Below are positions 46,881-58,200 of a stretch of DNA of 64,000 bases, piece by piece; positions within the stretch are counted from its first letter, which is position 1, and every line of letters starts with the position of its first letter. The notes beneath the pieces were generated by a model. That model searched no databases, was not told the DNA's origin, and worked only from the letters and a program-made list of their open reading frames with translations. This DNA comes from Streptomyces sp. LBL (GTDB taxonomy: Bacteria > Actinomycetota > Actinomycetes > Streptomycetales > Streptomycetaceae), in assembly GCF_029893585.1 (NCBI RefSeq), contig NZ_JARXYX010000004.1, positions 288,351-352,350 on the forward strand, given 5' to 3'. Made by a program: the position numbers and the translations under genes.

Positions 46881-49013
46881 ATGTTCGACACAGTTCTTGT
46901 GGCCAACCGGGGCGAGATCGCCGTCCGCGTCATCCGTACGCTGCGCTCGCTGGGCGTGCGCTCGGTGGCCGTCTTCTCCGACGCGGACGCCGACGCACGG
47001 CACGTCCGGGAGGCCGACACCGCCGTACGGCTCGGTCCGGCGCCCGCCGCCGAGAGCTATCTGTCCGCCGAGCGGCTCCTGGCGGCGGCGGCCCGCACCG
47101 GCGCCCAGGCCGTCCACCCGGGCTACGGCTTCCTGGCGGAGAACGCCGGCTTCGCGCGCGCGTGCGCCGACGCCGGGCTGGTCTTCATCGGGCCCCCCGC
47201 GGACGCCATCGCGCTCATGGGCGACAAGATCCGCGCCAAGGAGACGGTCCAGGCGGCCGGGGTGCCCGTCGTCCCCGGGTCCAGCGGCAGCGGGCTCAGC
47301 GATGCCCAACTCGCCGACTCCGCCCACGACATCGGCATGCCGGTGCTGCTGAAACCCTCCGCGGGCGGGGGCGGCAAGGGCATGCGGCTGGTGCGCGACC
47401 CGGCCGTACTCGCCGACGAGATCGCCGCCGCGCGGCGCGAGGCCCGCGCCTCCTTCGGGGACGACACCCTGCTCGTCGAACGGTGGGTCGACCGGCCCCG
47501 GCACATCGAGATCCAGGTCCTGGCCGACGGCCACGGCCGGGTGGTCCACCTGGGCGAGCGCGAGTGCTCCCTCCAGCGCCGCCACCAGAAGGTCATCGAG
47601 GAGGCGCCCTCCGTCCTCCTGGACGAGAAGACCCGGGCGGCGATGGGCGGGGCGGCCGTCCAGGCGGCCCGTTCCTGCGGCTACCGGGGCGCGGGCACGG
47701 TGGAGTTCATCGTCCCCGGCGAGGACCCGGCGTCGTACTACTTCATGGAGATGAACACCCGCCTCCAGGTGGAGCACCCGGTCACGGAGCTGGTCACCGG
47801 CCTGGACCTGGTGGAGTGGCAGCTGCGGGTGGCGGCCGGGGAACCGCTGTCCTTCGGGCAGGACGACATCGCCCTCACCGGCCATGCGATCGAGGCCCGC
47901 GTCTGCGCCGAGACGGTGTCCGTCAAAGAGGGCGCGCGCGGGTTCCTCCCCTCCGGCGGCACGGTCCTCAGGCTCCACGAACCCCAGGGCGACGGCGTCC
48001 GCACCGACTCCGGGCTCAGCGAGGGCACCGAGGTCGGCAGCCTGTACGACCCGATGCTGTCCAAGGTGATCGCGTACGGGCCGGACCGGGCCACCGCCCT
48101 CCGGAAACTCCGGGCCGCCCTCGCTCAGACCGTCACGCTCGGCGTGCAGACGAACGCCGGGTTCCTGCGCCGGCTGCTCACGCATCCGGCGGTCGTGGCG
48201 GGCGAGCTGGACACGGGGCTGGTCGAGCGGGAGGTCGACGGACTCGTACCGACCGAGGTGCCGCGGGAGGTCTACGCGGCGGCGGCGCTGCTGCGCCAGG
48301 CCGCCCTCGGCCCGGCGACCCTCGGCCCGGCCACCCTCCCCCCGGCGGGGACCGCCCTCGGCCCGGCCACCGTCCCCCCCGCGGGGCCCGGCCCGGCGGG
48401 GACCGGCTGGGTGGACCCGTTCTCCGTCCCGGACGGCTGGCGCCTCGGCGGCGAACGGGCCTGGACGGCTCACCACGTCCAGGTGACGGGGCACGACCCC
48501 GTCACCGTGCGCGTGCGCAGCACGCCGGACGGCGGCGGGGCCGAGGTACTCCTCGACGGCGCGCAGGCGCCCCTCAGGACGCGCGGGGGCCCGCCTCCGG
48601 GACCGGGCGGTGACTCCCGGTTCACCGTCCACCTCGACGGCGTCGCCCACACCTTCGCCGCCCTGCCGGGAGGCACCTGGCTGGGCCGCGACGGCGACGC
48701 CTGGCAGGTGCGCGACCACGACCCGGTCGCCGCGTCCCTCACGGGCGCGGCCCACGCGGGCGCCGACTCGCTCACCGCACCGATGCCCGGCACGGTCACC
48801 GTGGTGAAGGTCGCCGTCGGCGACGAGGTGACCGCGGGCCAGAGCCTGCTGGTCGTCGAGGCGATGAAGATGGAGCACGTCATCTCCGCCCCGCACGCCG
48901 GCACGGTCGCCGAACTGGACGTCGTACCGGGGACGACGGTCGCCATGGACCAGGTGCTCGCCGTGATCGCACCGAACGAGGCCGTGATCGCACCGCACAA
49001 GGAGGCGGAATGA
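46881..49013 (+). CDS. Acyl-CoA carboxylase biotin carboxylase/BCCP (alpha) subunit
   Basis: A 710-residue protein starting 14 bases after the beta subunit. The biotin carboxylase part has [35 protein letters not shown], the ATP-grasp loop [12 protein letters not shown] and [22 protein letters not shown]-like linker follows, then a C-terminal biotinyl domain with the biotin Lys in [10 protein letters not shown] near residue 662. A Pro/Ala/Gly-rich repeat ([14 protein letters not shown] and variants, about residues 475-510) has expanded between domains and should be flexible. It loads carboxyl groups on biotin for the beta subunit. Confidence 0.92.
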   Translation: MFDTVLVANRGEIAVRVIRTLRSLGVRSVAVFSDADADARHVREADTAVRLGPAPAAESYLSAERLLAAAARTGAQAVHPGYGFLAENAGFARACADAGLVFIGPPADAIALMGDKIRAKETVQAAGVPVVPGSSGSGLSDAQLADSAHDIGMPVLLKPSAGGGGKGMRLVRDPAVLADEIAAARREARASFGDDTLLVERWVDRPRHIEIQVLADGHGRVVHLGERECSLQRRHQKVIEEAPSVLLDEKTRAAMGGAAVQAARSCGYRGAGTVEFIVPGEDPASYYFMEMNTRLQVEHPVTELVTGLDLVEWQLRVAAGEPLSFGQDDIALTGHAIEARVCAETVSVKEGARGFLPSGGTVLRLHEPQGDGVRTDSGLSEGTEVGSLYDPMLSKVIAYGPDRATALRKLRAALAQTVTLGVQTNAGFLRRLLTHPAVVAGELDTGLVEREVDGLVPTEVPREVYAAAALLRQAALGPATLGPATLPPAGTALGPATVPPAGPGPAGTGWVDPFSVPDGWRLGGERAWTAHHVQVTGHDPVTVRVRSTPDGGGAEVLLDGAQAPLRTRGGPPPGPGGDSRFTVHLDGVAHTFAALPGGTWLGRDGDAWQVRDHDPVAASLTGAAHAGADSLTAPMPGTVTVVKVAVGDEVTAGQSLLVVEAMKMEHVISAPHAGTVAELDVVPGTTVAMDQVLAVIAPNEAVIAPHKEAE

Positions 49014-49969
49014 CTGTCCAGGGGCTCCCCATGGCCGTACCGGCACCGAACCTGCCCGCGCGCGTGCGCATCCACGAGGTCGGTGCCCGCGACGGCCTGC
49101 AGAACGAGAAGGCGACCGTCCCTACGGAGGTCAAGGCGGAGTTCATCCGCCGGCTGGCCGACGCGGGGCTGACGACGATCGAGGCCACCAGTTTCGTGCA
49201 CCCGAGGTGGGTGCCCCGACTGGCCGACGCGGAGCAGCTGTTCCCACTGGTCAGCGAGCTGCCCGTGGCTCTCCCGGTGCTCGTGCCGAACGGCCGCGGC
49301 CTGGACCGGGCGCTCGCCCTCGGCGCCACCCGCGTGGCCGTCTTCGCCAGCGCGACGGAGTCCTTCGCCAAGGCCAACCTCAACCGGACGCTCGACGAGT
49401 CGCTGGCCGTGTTCGAGCCCGTCGTGGCCCGCGCCAAGGACGAGGGCGCCCATGTGCGCGGCTATGTCTCCATGTGCTTCGGCGACCCCTGGGAGGGGCC
49501 GGTCCCCGTCCACCAGGTCGTCCGCGTGTGCACGGCACTGCGGGACATGGGCTGCGACGAACTGAGCCTCGGCGACACGATCGGGGTCGCCACCCCGGGT
49601 CATGTCCTCGGCCTCCTCTCCGCGCTCAACGAGGGGGGCGTGCCGACCGACGTCATCGGCGTGCACTTCCACGACACCTACGGCCAGGCACTGGCCAACA
49701 CTCACGCGGCCCTGCAACACGGCGTCACCACCGTCGACGCCTCCGCCGGCGGCCTCGGCGGCTGTCCGTACGCCAAGTCCGCGACCGGCAACCTCGCCAC
49801 CGAGGACCTCGTGTGGATGCTTCAGGGCCTCGGCATCGACACCGGGGTCGACCTCGGCCGTCTCGTCGCCACCAGCGCGTGGATGGCCGGCCGGCTGGGC
49901 CGCCCCAGCCCCTCCCGCACCGTCCGAGCCCTGTCCCACGAGGACCCCGAAAGCCGCAAGGAGCAGTGA
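49010..49969 (+). CDS. Hydroxymethylglutaryl-CoA lyase
   Basis: A 319-residue TIM-barrel lyase; ATG 49010 overlaps the alpha-subunit stop (ATGA). [12 protein letters not shown] has the catalytic Arg-Asp, [13 protein letters not shown] near 220 the His metal ligands, and [15 protein letters not shown] near 246-260 the conserved Cys loop. It splits HMG-CoA to acetoacetate and acetyl-CoA, the last step of leucine degradation. Translational coupling fits the pathway. Confidence 0.93.
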   Translation: MTVQGLPMAVPAPNLPARVRIHEVGARDGLQNEKATVPTEVKAEFIRRLADAGLTTIEATSFVHPRWVPRLADAEQLFPLVSELPVALPVLVPNGRGLDRALALGATRVAVFASATESFAKANLNRTLDESLAVFEPVVARAKDEGAHVRGYVSMCFGDPWEGPVPVHQVVRVCTALRDMGCDELSLGDTIGVATPGHVLGLLSALNEGGVPTDVIGVHFHDTYGQALANTHAALQHGVTTVDASAGGLGGCPYAKSATGNLATEDLVWMLQGLGIDTGVDLGRLVATSAWMAGRLGRPSPSRTVRALSHEDPESRKEQ

Positions 49970-49974
49970 GCGTC

Positions 49975-51135
49975 ATGGACCACCGTCTCTCCCCCGAACT
50001 GGAAGAACTCCGCCGCACGGTCGAGGAGTTCGCGCACGACGTGGTGGCGCCCAAGATCGGCGACTTCTACGAGCGGCACGAGTTCCCATACGAGATCGTC
50101 CGCGAGATGGGCCGCATGGGCCTGTTCGGGCTGCCGTTCCCGGAGGAGTACGGCGGCATGGGCGGTGACTATCTGGCCCTCGGAATCGCGCTGGAGGAGC
50201 TGGCGCGGGTGGACTCGTCGGTGGCGATCACCCTGGAGGCGGGTGTGTCGCTGGGCGCGATGCCGATCCATCTCTTCGGCACCGAGGCCCAGAAGCGGGA
50301 GTGGCTGCCCCGCCTGTGCTCGGGCGAGATCCTCGGCGCGTTCGGACTGACCGAACCCGACGGCGGCTCCGACGCGGGCGCGACCCGTACGACGGCCCGG
50401 CTGGACCCGGAGACGGACGAGTGGGTGGTCAACGGCACCAAGTGCTTCATCACCAACTCGGGCACGGACATCACGAGCCTGGTCACGGTCACCGCGGTGA
50501 CCGGCCGCACACCGGACGGCAGGCCGCGGATCTCCGCGATCATCGTGCCGTCCGGCACCCCGGGCTTCACGGTCGCCCCGCCCTACTCGAAGGTCGGCTG
50601 GAACGCCTCGGACACCCGTGAGCTGTCCTTCTCCGACGTCCGTGTCCCGGCCGCGAACCTGCTCGGAGAGGAGGGCCGCGGCTACGCCCAGTTCCTGCGC
50701 ATCCTGGACGAGGGCCGGATCGCCATCGCCGCCCTCGCCACCGGTCTGGCGCAGGGCTGTGTGGACGAGTCGGTGAAGTACGCGAAGGAACGCCAGGCCT
50801 TCGGCCGCCCCATCGGCGCCAACCAGGCCATCCAGTTCAAGATCGCCGACATGGAGATGAAGGCCCACACCGCCCGCCTCGCCTGGCGCGACGCGGCCTC
50901 GCGCCTGGTGTCGGGCGACCCCTTCAAGAAGGAGGCGGCCCTCGCCAAGCTGTACTCCTCCACGATCGCCGTGGACAACGCCCGCGACGCCACCCAGATC
51001 CACGGCGGCTACGGCTTCATGAACGAGTACCCGGTCGCCCGGATGTGGCGCGACTCCAAGATCCTGGAGATCGGCGAGGGGACGAGCGAGGTTCAACGGA
51101 TGTTGATCGCGAGGGAGTTGGGGCTGGAGGGCTGA
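49975..51135 (+). CDS. acdH: Acyl-CoA dehydrogenase (branched-chain, AcdH-type)
   Basis: A 386-residue dehydrogenase from ATG 49975 (AAGGAG eleven bases upstream), last gene of the operon. FGLTEPDGGSDAGATRTTAR, NGTKCFITNSG and THGGYGFMNEYP-type IHGGYGFMNEYPVARMW are in place, and GEGTSEVQR near residue 366 keeps the Glu base, as in short-chain/branched-chain dehydrogenases. This differs from the Gly version at 43028. Gene order and sequence fit Streptomyces AcdH, which oxidises isovaleryl-, isobutyryl- and butyryl-type acyl-CoA from branched amino acids. A strong terminator follows. Confidence 0.9.
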   Translation: MDHRLSPELEELRRTVEEFAHDVVAPKIGDFYERHEFPYEIVREMGRMGLFGLPFPEEYGGMGGDYLALGIALEELARVDSSVAITLEAGVSLGAMPIHLFGTEAQKREWLPRLCSGEILGAFGLTEPDGGSDAGATRTTARLDPETDEWVVNGTKCFITNSGTDITSLVTVTAVTGRTPDGRPRISAIIVPSGTPGFTVAPPYSKVGWNASDTRELSFSDVRVPAANLLGEEGRGYAQFLRILDEGRIAIAALATGLAQGCVDESVKYAKERQAFGRPIGANQAIQFKIADMEMKAHTARLAWRDAASRLVSGDPFKKEAALAKLYSSTIAVDNARDATQIHGGYGFMNEYPVARMWRDSKILEIGEGTSEVQRMLIARELGLEG

Positions 51136-51148
51136 TTCGGGTCGGTGT

Positions 51149-51177
51149 CCCGCGTCCGCCGCGGAGGCGGACGCGGG
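51149..51177. terminator. Terminator of the branched-chain catabolic operon
   Basis: CCCGCGTCCGCC (51149-51160) and GGCGGACGCGGG (51166-51177) form a perfect 12-base stem with a five-base loop, between acdH and the convergent glycosyltransferase. Confidence 0.8.
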
Positions 51178-51240
51178 CCGGCGACTGACGGGGTCAGCCG
51201 CGGACCCTTGTCGTCCGCCGGCCGTGTCGGCCGCCCGGCC

Positions 51241-53169
51241 CTACCGGTTCAACCGCCGCCGTACGCGCCGGACCTGGGGGTTGTCGGCGACCGCGTCCCG
51301 GAGCCGGCGCCCGGTGCCGGCCTGGTACGCCGGGCCCTCCAGACGCAGCAGGGAGCCGTCACGGACGACGGCGTACGCGACCGGGGTGTCCGTCTTCGGG
51401 AAAGTGACCGGGTGGCGTCCGGCCGGGAGCTCGATACGGGTGGGAAGGCGTAATCGGGCCGTTCCGTCGGCTCCGGGGGCCAGCTTGGCCTCGACCGTCA
51501 GGGTGGACACGGTCACCTTGACGGGAAGCGGGGCACCCCCCGCGGCGGCCATGTAGGGCAGCCCGAGCGACCGCTGGGCACGCGCGGTGTTCGCGGAGAC
51601 GACACCGTTCGTGTCGGGCCCGAGTCTTCGCAGGCGCTGGTCCACGTCGAGGGCGAGCTGGCCCTTGCCTTTGGTCCAGTACGGGAGGGCGAGTCGCCCG
51701 CCGGTCAGCGCCGGACCCGCCGCCGGACCGCCCTGTACGCCGTCGCCGCTCACGCGGACCATCCGGTCGACGCCCAGCAACTGGACGTACGCCCACACGT
51801 CGTGCACCCCGCGCTCAAGCGGCCGGCCGCCTGCCAGCCGCTCCGGGTCGAGACGCAGCCGCCCGGACACGACGAGCCGCGACCGTCCCTCCCCGAGCGG
51901 CTGCAGCCGCACCTCCAGGTCACCCTCCGGGTACCACCAGTCCTCCCGGTCCCGGTCCTTCACCACCAGCTCCGCGTGCGCCAGCCGGAACGGATCGCGG
52001 ACCTCCCACCCGCCCTCGGTCCCCGGCACACCGTCCAGCAGCTCCGGGTCCAGCCACTGCTTCCCGTCCCGCTCGACGAGGACTAGAGGTTCGCCGTCCC
52101 CACGTAACAGGTCAAGGGTGACGTCGGCGACCAGGCAGCCGTCCTCCCACCGCGGTTCGCCGACCTCGCCGCGTGCCGTCACGTCGCGGACGCGTTCCGC
52201 GAGCGCCACCGCCCCGTCGAAGTCGCCGCGTTCCAGCAGTTCGGCCCGCAGCCGTGACACCGCGGGCAGTCCCTCCCGCACGGCCGCCGGTAACTCCTCG
52301 AACGCCACTTCCCGGGCCGCCTCGAAGCGCTGCCGCTGCTCGGCCGGATCCTCGCGCAAGATCTCGGGCTCACGGGTCCGGGAGAGGATCTCGACGTGGT
52401 AGACGCGGTGCAGCAGCCGGTTCTGTAGCGCGTCGATGTCGTCGGAAGGGGTGGTGCCGTCCTTGATCTGGCGGACGATGGTGCGAAGGTTGGGCCAGAA
52501 ACCGTGCCGCGGGTTGAACCGGTGCCGGGTGTTGTTGCCACCGTCGTCCCGCTTCATCCAGTGGTAGCAGGGGTAGTCGGCGAGGATCGAGATCCGTTCG
52601 GCTTTCAGGTAGGCGGCGCCGACGAAGGCCAGATCCTCCATGATCCACGGTCCCTCCGGGAACCGCAGCCCGTGGTCCTCGACGAACGCACGCCGGAACA
52701 TCTTGTGCGGCGACAGGCTCTGCATCAGCTCGTCGTTCTCGATCGTGCAGGCGTCCACTGTGTGCCGGAACAGCCGCCGGGGCCGCGCCATGTTGGTGGA
52801 CATCTTGCCGATCACCACGTCGGCGTCGTTGCGCTTCGCGTGCTCGTACAGCCGCTCCAGGGCCTCGGGCCCGAGCGTGTCGTCGTGGTCGACGAACTGG
52901 ACGTACTCGCCCTGGGCGTGCCGCATACCGAGGTTGCGCGGCGCACCCGGCCACCCCGAGTTCGCCATGGTGTGCACCTGGACGTTCGGATGCACGGCCG
53001 CGATCTTCTCCAGCCGGGCCGGCGTGTCGTCCGTCGACCCGTCGTCGACGTAGATCACTTCGTACTCGTCGGCGGGCAGGCTCTGCCCCAGCAGCGACGG
53101 CGCGCACTCGTCGACGTACTTACCGGTGTTGTAGACGGGAACGATGACGCTGACCTTGACTCTCGGCAT
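51241..53169 (-). CDS. Family 2 glycosyltransferase with long C-terminal domain
   Basis: A 642-residue protein from ATG 53169. The N-terminal 230 residues are a GT-A fold: VKVSVIVPVYNTGKYVDECA, VIYVDDGSTDDTPARLEKI, the metal-binding DHDD in VQFVDHDDTL, and ED in GPWIMEDLAFVGAA. The remaining 400 residues are beta-rich with no hydrophobic helix and resemble the accessory domains of actinobacterial TagF/teichoic-acid or exopolysaccharide GT2 proteins. No signal peptide is present, so it acts in the cytoplasm on a nucleotide sugar. It is a lone leftward gene; its acceptor is unknown. Confidence 0.85.
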   Translation of the reverse strand: MPRVKVSVIVPVYNTGKYVDECAPSLLGQSLPADEYEVIYVDDGSTDDTPARLEKIAAVHPNVQVHTMANSGWPGAPRNLGMRHAQGEYVQFVDHDDTLGPEALERLYEHAKRNDADVVIGKMSTNMARPRRLFRHTVDACTIENDELMQSLSPHKMFRRAFVEDHGLRFPEGPWIMEDLAFVGAAYLKAERISILADYPCYHWMKRDDGGNNTRHRFNPRHGFWPNLRTIVRQIKDGTTPSDDIDALQNRLLHRVYHVEILSRTREPEILREDPAEQRQRFEAAREVAFEELPAAVREGLPAVSRLRAELLERGDFDGAVALAERVRDVTARGEVGEPRWEDGCLVADVTLDLLRGDGEPLVLVERDGKQWLDPELLDGVPGTEGGWEVRDPFRLAHAELVVKDRDREDWWYPEGDLEVRLQPLGEGRSRLVVSGRLRLDPERLAGGRPLERGVHDVWAYVQLLGVDRMVRVSGDGVQGGPAAGPALTGGRLALPYWTKGKGQLALDVDQRLRRLGPDTNGVVSANTARAQRSLGLPYMAAAGGAPLPVKVTVSTLTVEAKLAPGADGTARLRLPTRIELPAGRHPVTFPKTDTPVAYAVVRDGSLLRLEGPAYQAGTGRRLRDAVADNPQVRRVRRRLNR

Positions 53170-53254
53170 TCCACGGAGCCTACCCGCCGGCCCGGGCATT
53201 GACGGATTGTTCGCTCAACACCGGGGCCGATGGGGGCACCGAGAAAATCACCAA

Positions 53255-53458
53255 ATGGCAGCCCCGACTGTCGTGGCACACCTTCTCAAAGAACCGGCAA
53301 GCGTAATCGAACTGGACTCTCTGTCGAGCGAATTACAGCACCCAATTCAAGTGGCAATTTACTTACAGGATGCCTCGTCGAGAAGTGACGATATCACGAC
53401 TTTCCTGTGCCCACCAGGTGAGGATTCGGTGGAGCAGCGGTTGACGGGCCACTTTTGA
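53255..53458 (+). CDS. Possible small protein of atypical composition
   Basis: A 67-codon frame from ATG 53255 (no ribosome site) with only about half G/C in third positions, far below its neighbours, and two TTA codons (ELQ and YLQ). The peptide VAHLLKEPASVIELDSLSSE then IQVAIYLQDASSRSDDI looks globular and acidic but I do not recognise it. It may be a horizontally acquired, developmentally gated gene, or just the A/T-rich gap. Confidence 0.35.
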   Translation: MAAPTVVAHLLKEPASVIELDSLSSELQHPIQVAIYLQDASSRSDDITTFLCPPGEDSVEQRLTGHF

Positions 53459-53576
53459 AGCGGCGAAGCAGCCCCGTTTGCCTTGATTCGCAGCGAAAGT
53501 CCCTTCTCATCCACTAATGCAAAGATCGCCCCATCCCGGGTTTAATTGCTGGGCGCAAGCAGTTTCTCGAAACGTC

Positions 53577-53604
53577 TTGACGATCTTTATTTGGACCCTA
53601 TTTA
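53577..53604 (+). promoter_or_regulatory. Vegetative-type promoter of the FG-GAP operon
   Basis: TTGACG and TATTTA are separated by 16 bases within an A/T-rich patch, 72 bases before the GTG of the FG-GAP gene. Confidence 0.55.
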
Positions 53605-53675
53605 GTTGTCTCTTACGTCATTCATGGGGCAGCCTTACATGGGCGCGCCCGAAGGGGAAAAGAAGGGGTGGGGGT

Positions 53676-55232
53676 GTGCGCACGCGTACACATCTGGCCG
53701 GGAGGGTGGTCGCGCTGGTCGGCTTATCCCTGGCCGCTATGGGGGTCATGACGCTGGGGTCGCAACAGGCGACGGCGGCCACGTGCACGGCTGGGACGAC
53801 GAACGACTTCAACGGCGACGGGGTGGCCGACACGGTGATCGCGGACCCGGACGCCACGGTGAACGGGGCCAAGCAGGCCGGGCTCGTGCGCGTGGTGCTC
53901 GGCGGCGGCAAGGGTGTCTCGGAAATTTCCCAGGCCACCACCGGAATGTCGGCGACGCCGGAGACGGGTGACAGCTTCGGGGTCTCCGTCGCCGCCTATG
54001 ACGCCGACGGTGACGGCTGCAGCGACCTGGTGGTAGGGGCGCCGTACGAGGATGTCGTGCAGGACGGCGTCAACGCCGTCAACGCGGGGGCGATCTACAT
54101 CATCCATGGCACTCCCACCGGCATCGGGGCGGGCTCACAGATCCAGGGTTATACCCAGAAAGGGCTCGACTCGACCACCGCGGTCGAGACGTCAGACTGG
54201 TTCGGCTTCTCCCTGCAGGCAGGCACGACCGCGACCGGTGCGCCGTACCTGATCGTCGGTGTCCCCGGGGAGAACGTCACCGTGGACGGCAAGACATACT
54301 CGGACGCCGGCTGTATCGAATACATCCAAGGCAGCACGAAGAAGCCCCTCAGTGAGAACGACCCCGGGATCCCCGGTGTGGTCGAGGCCAACGACCGCTT
54401 CGGTTACTCGCTCGCCGGAACCAACCGTTACTTCGCGGTTGGCAGCCTGGGAGAGGCCGTCGGTGACGAGAAGTTCGCCGGAGGCGTCGCGGTCTTCAAC
54501 CACACCCTCTCCGATGGCATGCCCAAGCCACTCCTGGGACTCGACCAGAACAGCACGGGGATCGCCGGCACGCCGGAAGCCGGCGATGGCTTCGGTACCT
54601 CGATTTCCATGACCGGCTACCGGCCGAACGACCAGACGTACAACTCCGACGTACTACTCGCCATCGGGATGCCCGGCGAGGACGTAGGGACGCTGGCGGA
54701 CGCCGGCGGTGTCGCGGTCGTCCGCGTCCAGCCGTCCGGCGCATACACCCAGGTCACGGCGATGGACGGCAGCACGATGGACCTCGAGGGCGACGCGGTT
54801 GCCGGCGACTTCATGGGCCAGCGGGTGGCGATCACCAACACCGACACCAGCGTCGTGACCACCTCGGCCACCGTCCGACTCGCCGTCGGTGAGCCCGGCA
54901 AGGACACGGCGTCGGTCAAGGACGCGGGGGCCGTCCACATCTTCCGGCCGCTCGACACATCCATCGGCGCTGCCGACCAGGAGCTCACCCGCGGCTCGGG
55001 GCTCCCCGGCGCTGCGACGGCCCGGGACTACACGGGTATGGCCCTGGCGGCCGGGCCCACCGACCTCTACGTGGGCGTGCCCTACAGCAAGGCCTCGGCC
55101 ACCTCGAAGGGCGTCCTCTACGTCGTGCCCTGGACGAACATCGACAGCAACACGAGCACTGGCACGACGACCTACCAGCCCGGTTCCGGTGGACTACCCA
55201 ACGAGGGCGCGGCGTTCGGGGCGATGCGATGA
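53676..55232 (+). CDS. Secreted FG-GAP (integrin alpha-type) propeller protein
   Basis: A 518-residue exported protein from GTG 53676 (AAGGGGTGGGG upstream). The signal peptide runs through VVALVGLSLAAMGVMTLG to QATAA near residue 30. The mature part contains about seven FG-GAP units of the form GD.FG.SVAA.D.DGDGCSDLVVGAPYE, with calcium-type DADGDG loops, as in integrin alpha heads and many Streptomyces secreted proteins. No enzyme residues are seen, so binding or adhesion is likely. The stop overlaps a possible ATG of the next gene (ATGA), and the three genes to the right edge form one operon. Confidence 0.85.
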   Translation: MRTRTHLAGRVVALVGLSLAAMGVMTLGSQQATAATCTAGTTNDFNGDGVADTVIADPDATVNGAKQAGLVRVVLGGGKGVSEISQATTGMSATPETGDSFGVSVAAYDADGDGCSDLVVGAPYEDVVQDGVNAVNAGAIYIIHGTPTGIGAGSQIQGYTQKGLDSTTAVETSDWFGFSLQAGTTATGAPYLIVGVPGENVTVDGKTYSDAGCIEYIQGSTKKPLSENDPGIPGVVEANDRFGYSLAGTNRYFAVGSLGEAVGDEKFAGGVAVFNHTLSDGMPKPLLGLDQNSTGIAGTPEAGDGFGTSISMTGYRPNDQTYNSDVLLAIGMPGEDVGTLADAGGVAVVRVQPSGAYTQVTAMDGSTMDLEGDAVAGDFMGQRVAITNTDTSVVTTSATVRLAVGEPGKDTASVKDAGAVHIFRPLDTSIGAADQELTRGSGLPGAATARDYTGMALAAGPTDLYVGVPYSKASATSKGVLYVVPWTNIDSNTSTGTTTYQPGSGGLPNEGAAFGAMR

Positions 55233-55264
55233 ACGCGGAGCCGAGGAGAAGAAGGCGCAGCACC

Positions 55265-58200
55265 ATGAAAATCCGCACCGGAGCGCGACGCCGCCCCCTC
55301 GTCACAGCCGCCGCCATCGCAGCCCTGCTCACCTCCGGCCTGAGTGTCACTCCCGCCTCTGCCGCAGAGCAGACGTCGGCGGGCACGAGCACCTCCGACG
55401 ACAGCACCCCGTCGCTCTCCCCCTCCGCCGCCCAGACCAAGGCGAAGAAGTCCGGCAAGCCCGTCGAGATCCAGACCCTGCGCGACGAGCGCGGCACCAC
55501 TGTCGCCAACCCCGACGGCACCTTCACGACCAGCGAGTACGTCCAGCCCGTCCGCACCCGCAAGAACGGCGAGTGGACGGACATCGACACCACGCTGGTC
55601 ACGCAGGAGAACGGCACGATCGCTCCGAAGGCAGCGCTGACCGCCATGTCCTTCTCGGGCGGCGGCGACTCGACCTTCGCGGCGATCGAGAAGGACGGGC
55701 ACACCCTGTCCCTCGACTGGCCCGGCGAACTGCCGAAGCCGAAGCTGGACGGCTCCACCGCCACCTACGCGAGTGTCCTGCCCGGCGTCGACCTCGAAGT
55801 CACTGCCAGCGCGGAGGGCTTCTCTCACATCCTGGTGATCAAGAACAAGGAGGCTGCGGCCAACCCTGAGCTGGCCGAACTCGAACTTCCGGTCGCCACC
55901 ACCTCGTTGGACGTCAAGGAGGACGCCGGCGGCGGGCTGACCGCCACCGATACCGGCTCCGGCGGCACGGTCTTCGAGGCGCCCCAGCCACTGATGTGGG
56001 ACTCCGGCAACGGCTCCGGCGACACGGCCTCGGCCGAACCGTCCGCTGCCGCGAGCGACTCCTCCGCCGACCCGGCTGACGACGCCGCCCCGCCGCAGGG
56101 AGCCCAGGTCGCCGACGTCGCCGTGGACGTCGCCCCGGACGCCCTGACCCTCACGCCGGAACAGGGCATGCTCACCGACGCGGACACGGTCTACCCGGTC
56201 TACATCGACCCTGTGGTCAAGACGGCCAACCGCACCGGCTGGACCATGGTGTCGTCGTACAACTCGACGTACGAGTTCTGGAAGTTCGGCGACGACGAGG
56301 GCGTGGGCCGCTGCCCCTCCGACGTGTCGTTCCGCTGCGCCAACTCCACCGACGTCAAGCGACAGTTCTTCGCGATGCCGACCGGAAGCTACGAGGGCAA
56401 GGACATCATCAGCGCGGAGTTCGCGGTGACGCTGGTGCACACCTACAGCGACTCCGCGCGCGAGGTGCAGCTGGCCCGGGTCAACAGCGGCGGCGCGAGC
56501 GCGATCAACTCGTCGACGAACTGGTCGAACCAGCCGTCGTCCAAGGAGACGATCGCCACCAAGTCACCTACGGACACGGCGGGTTCCTGCACATCGACCA
56601 ATCAGAACGTGCGCTTCGGCGTGACGGGCACCGTCCAGAAGGCCGCCGACAACGGCTGGGACACGACGACGTTCCGCCTCAAGGCGGGCAGTGAGTCCGA
56701 CACGTCGTACTGGAAACGCTTCTGCGGCAACGCACACCTTTCGGTCACCTACAACCGGCCACCGCTGGAACCGGACCAGGACGACCTCCAGATGAAACCG
56801 GGAGGTTCCTGCGAGTACGGCAGCGCCACCGAGCACTACGTGACCGAGGCGCCGCGGGTGACTGCGGTGATCAAGGACTACGACCACAACGACACCGGTT
56901 CCAACACCGAGACTCTCCAGGCCCAGTTCAAGGTCTCGTGGACGAACAGCTCCGGTGCCGACGTCGTCCACTACGCCACCGCCACCAAGAAGACCACGGT
57001 CGATGTGACCAAGGGCAGCCAGACAGGCCAACAGACCTTCTACTACACCATCGGCTCCGACGTTTCGGGCGACGGCGAAGCAGGCTTCTCCATCCCGCCG
57101 AACACCACCATCTCCTGGGCGGTCCGCGGCTACGACCAGACCTCCTACGGCCCTTGGTCCACCGACGGCGAGCAGACCCGCTGCGAGTTCATCTACGACG
57201 CGGGCAGGCCCAAGTCGGCCACGGTCACCTCGGCGGAGTACCCGGACGACGAGGCATGGCACGCGGGCATCGGTGACTACGGGTCCTTCACCATGGACTC
57301 GCCGTCCACTGATGTGACCGGTTACTCGTACTACTTCACCGGTCCGCGGGCCGACAACACGAAGAAGACGGTGGCCGCCAAGCCCACCGGCGGCCCGGCG
57401 ACGATCCGCTGGATGCCGCCGAGTGAGGGCTCGTACACCCTGCACGTCACCGCGGTCGACGGGGCCGGCAATCCGCAGAAGACGCCGACGACTCATGTCT
57501 TCCTGGTCAGTGACGGCCGTGCGCCGGTCGCCGCCTGGACCCTCGGCGACAAACGGGGTTCGGCCAAGGCGGCGGGCTCGAGCGGCGCACCCGACGCCAC
57601 CGCGGGTTCCGGGGTCACCTTCGAGCAGGAGGGACCCCTGGGCTCCACCGACACCGCGGCCAGGTTCGACGGCACCGAGAACGCCTACCTCGACGCGGGT
57701 GCGCCCGCCGTCGACACCGGCACCACCTTCTCGGTGAGCGCCTGGGTGAATCTGACGTCCAAGCCCACCGAGAACATGACCGTGGTGAGCCAGGACGGCA
57801 CCGCCCAGCCCGGCTTCGAACTCGGCTACGACGTGGACAGCGCCTCCTGGACCTTCCGTATCCCGGTCAGCGACATGGAGTCCCTCGGTACCTGGAAGGT
57901 GTCCGGAGCGACGGCCGTGGTCGACAGCTGGACGCATCTCATCGGGGTGTACGACGACGAGCTCGGCAAGATGATGCTGTACGTCAACGGCGTCCTCGTC
58001 GCCGACGACGTCCAGGCCCGGCACACCGTCTGGAGTGCTTCGGGAGCCGTGCAGGTCGGGCGCAGGCTGGCCGCCGACGGTTACACAGCGGCCCTCAAGG
58101 GCAGCGTCGCCGACGTCAAGCTCTACGACCGGGTCATCCCGCCCGTCGAGGGCCAGGAGATCGGCGGTATCCAGCCGCGCCAGCTCTCCTACTGGCAGTT

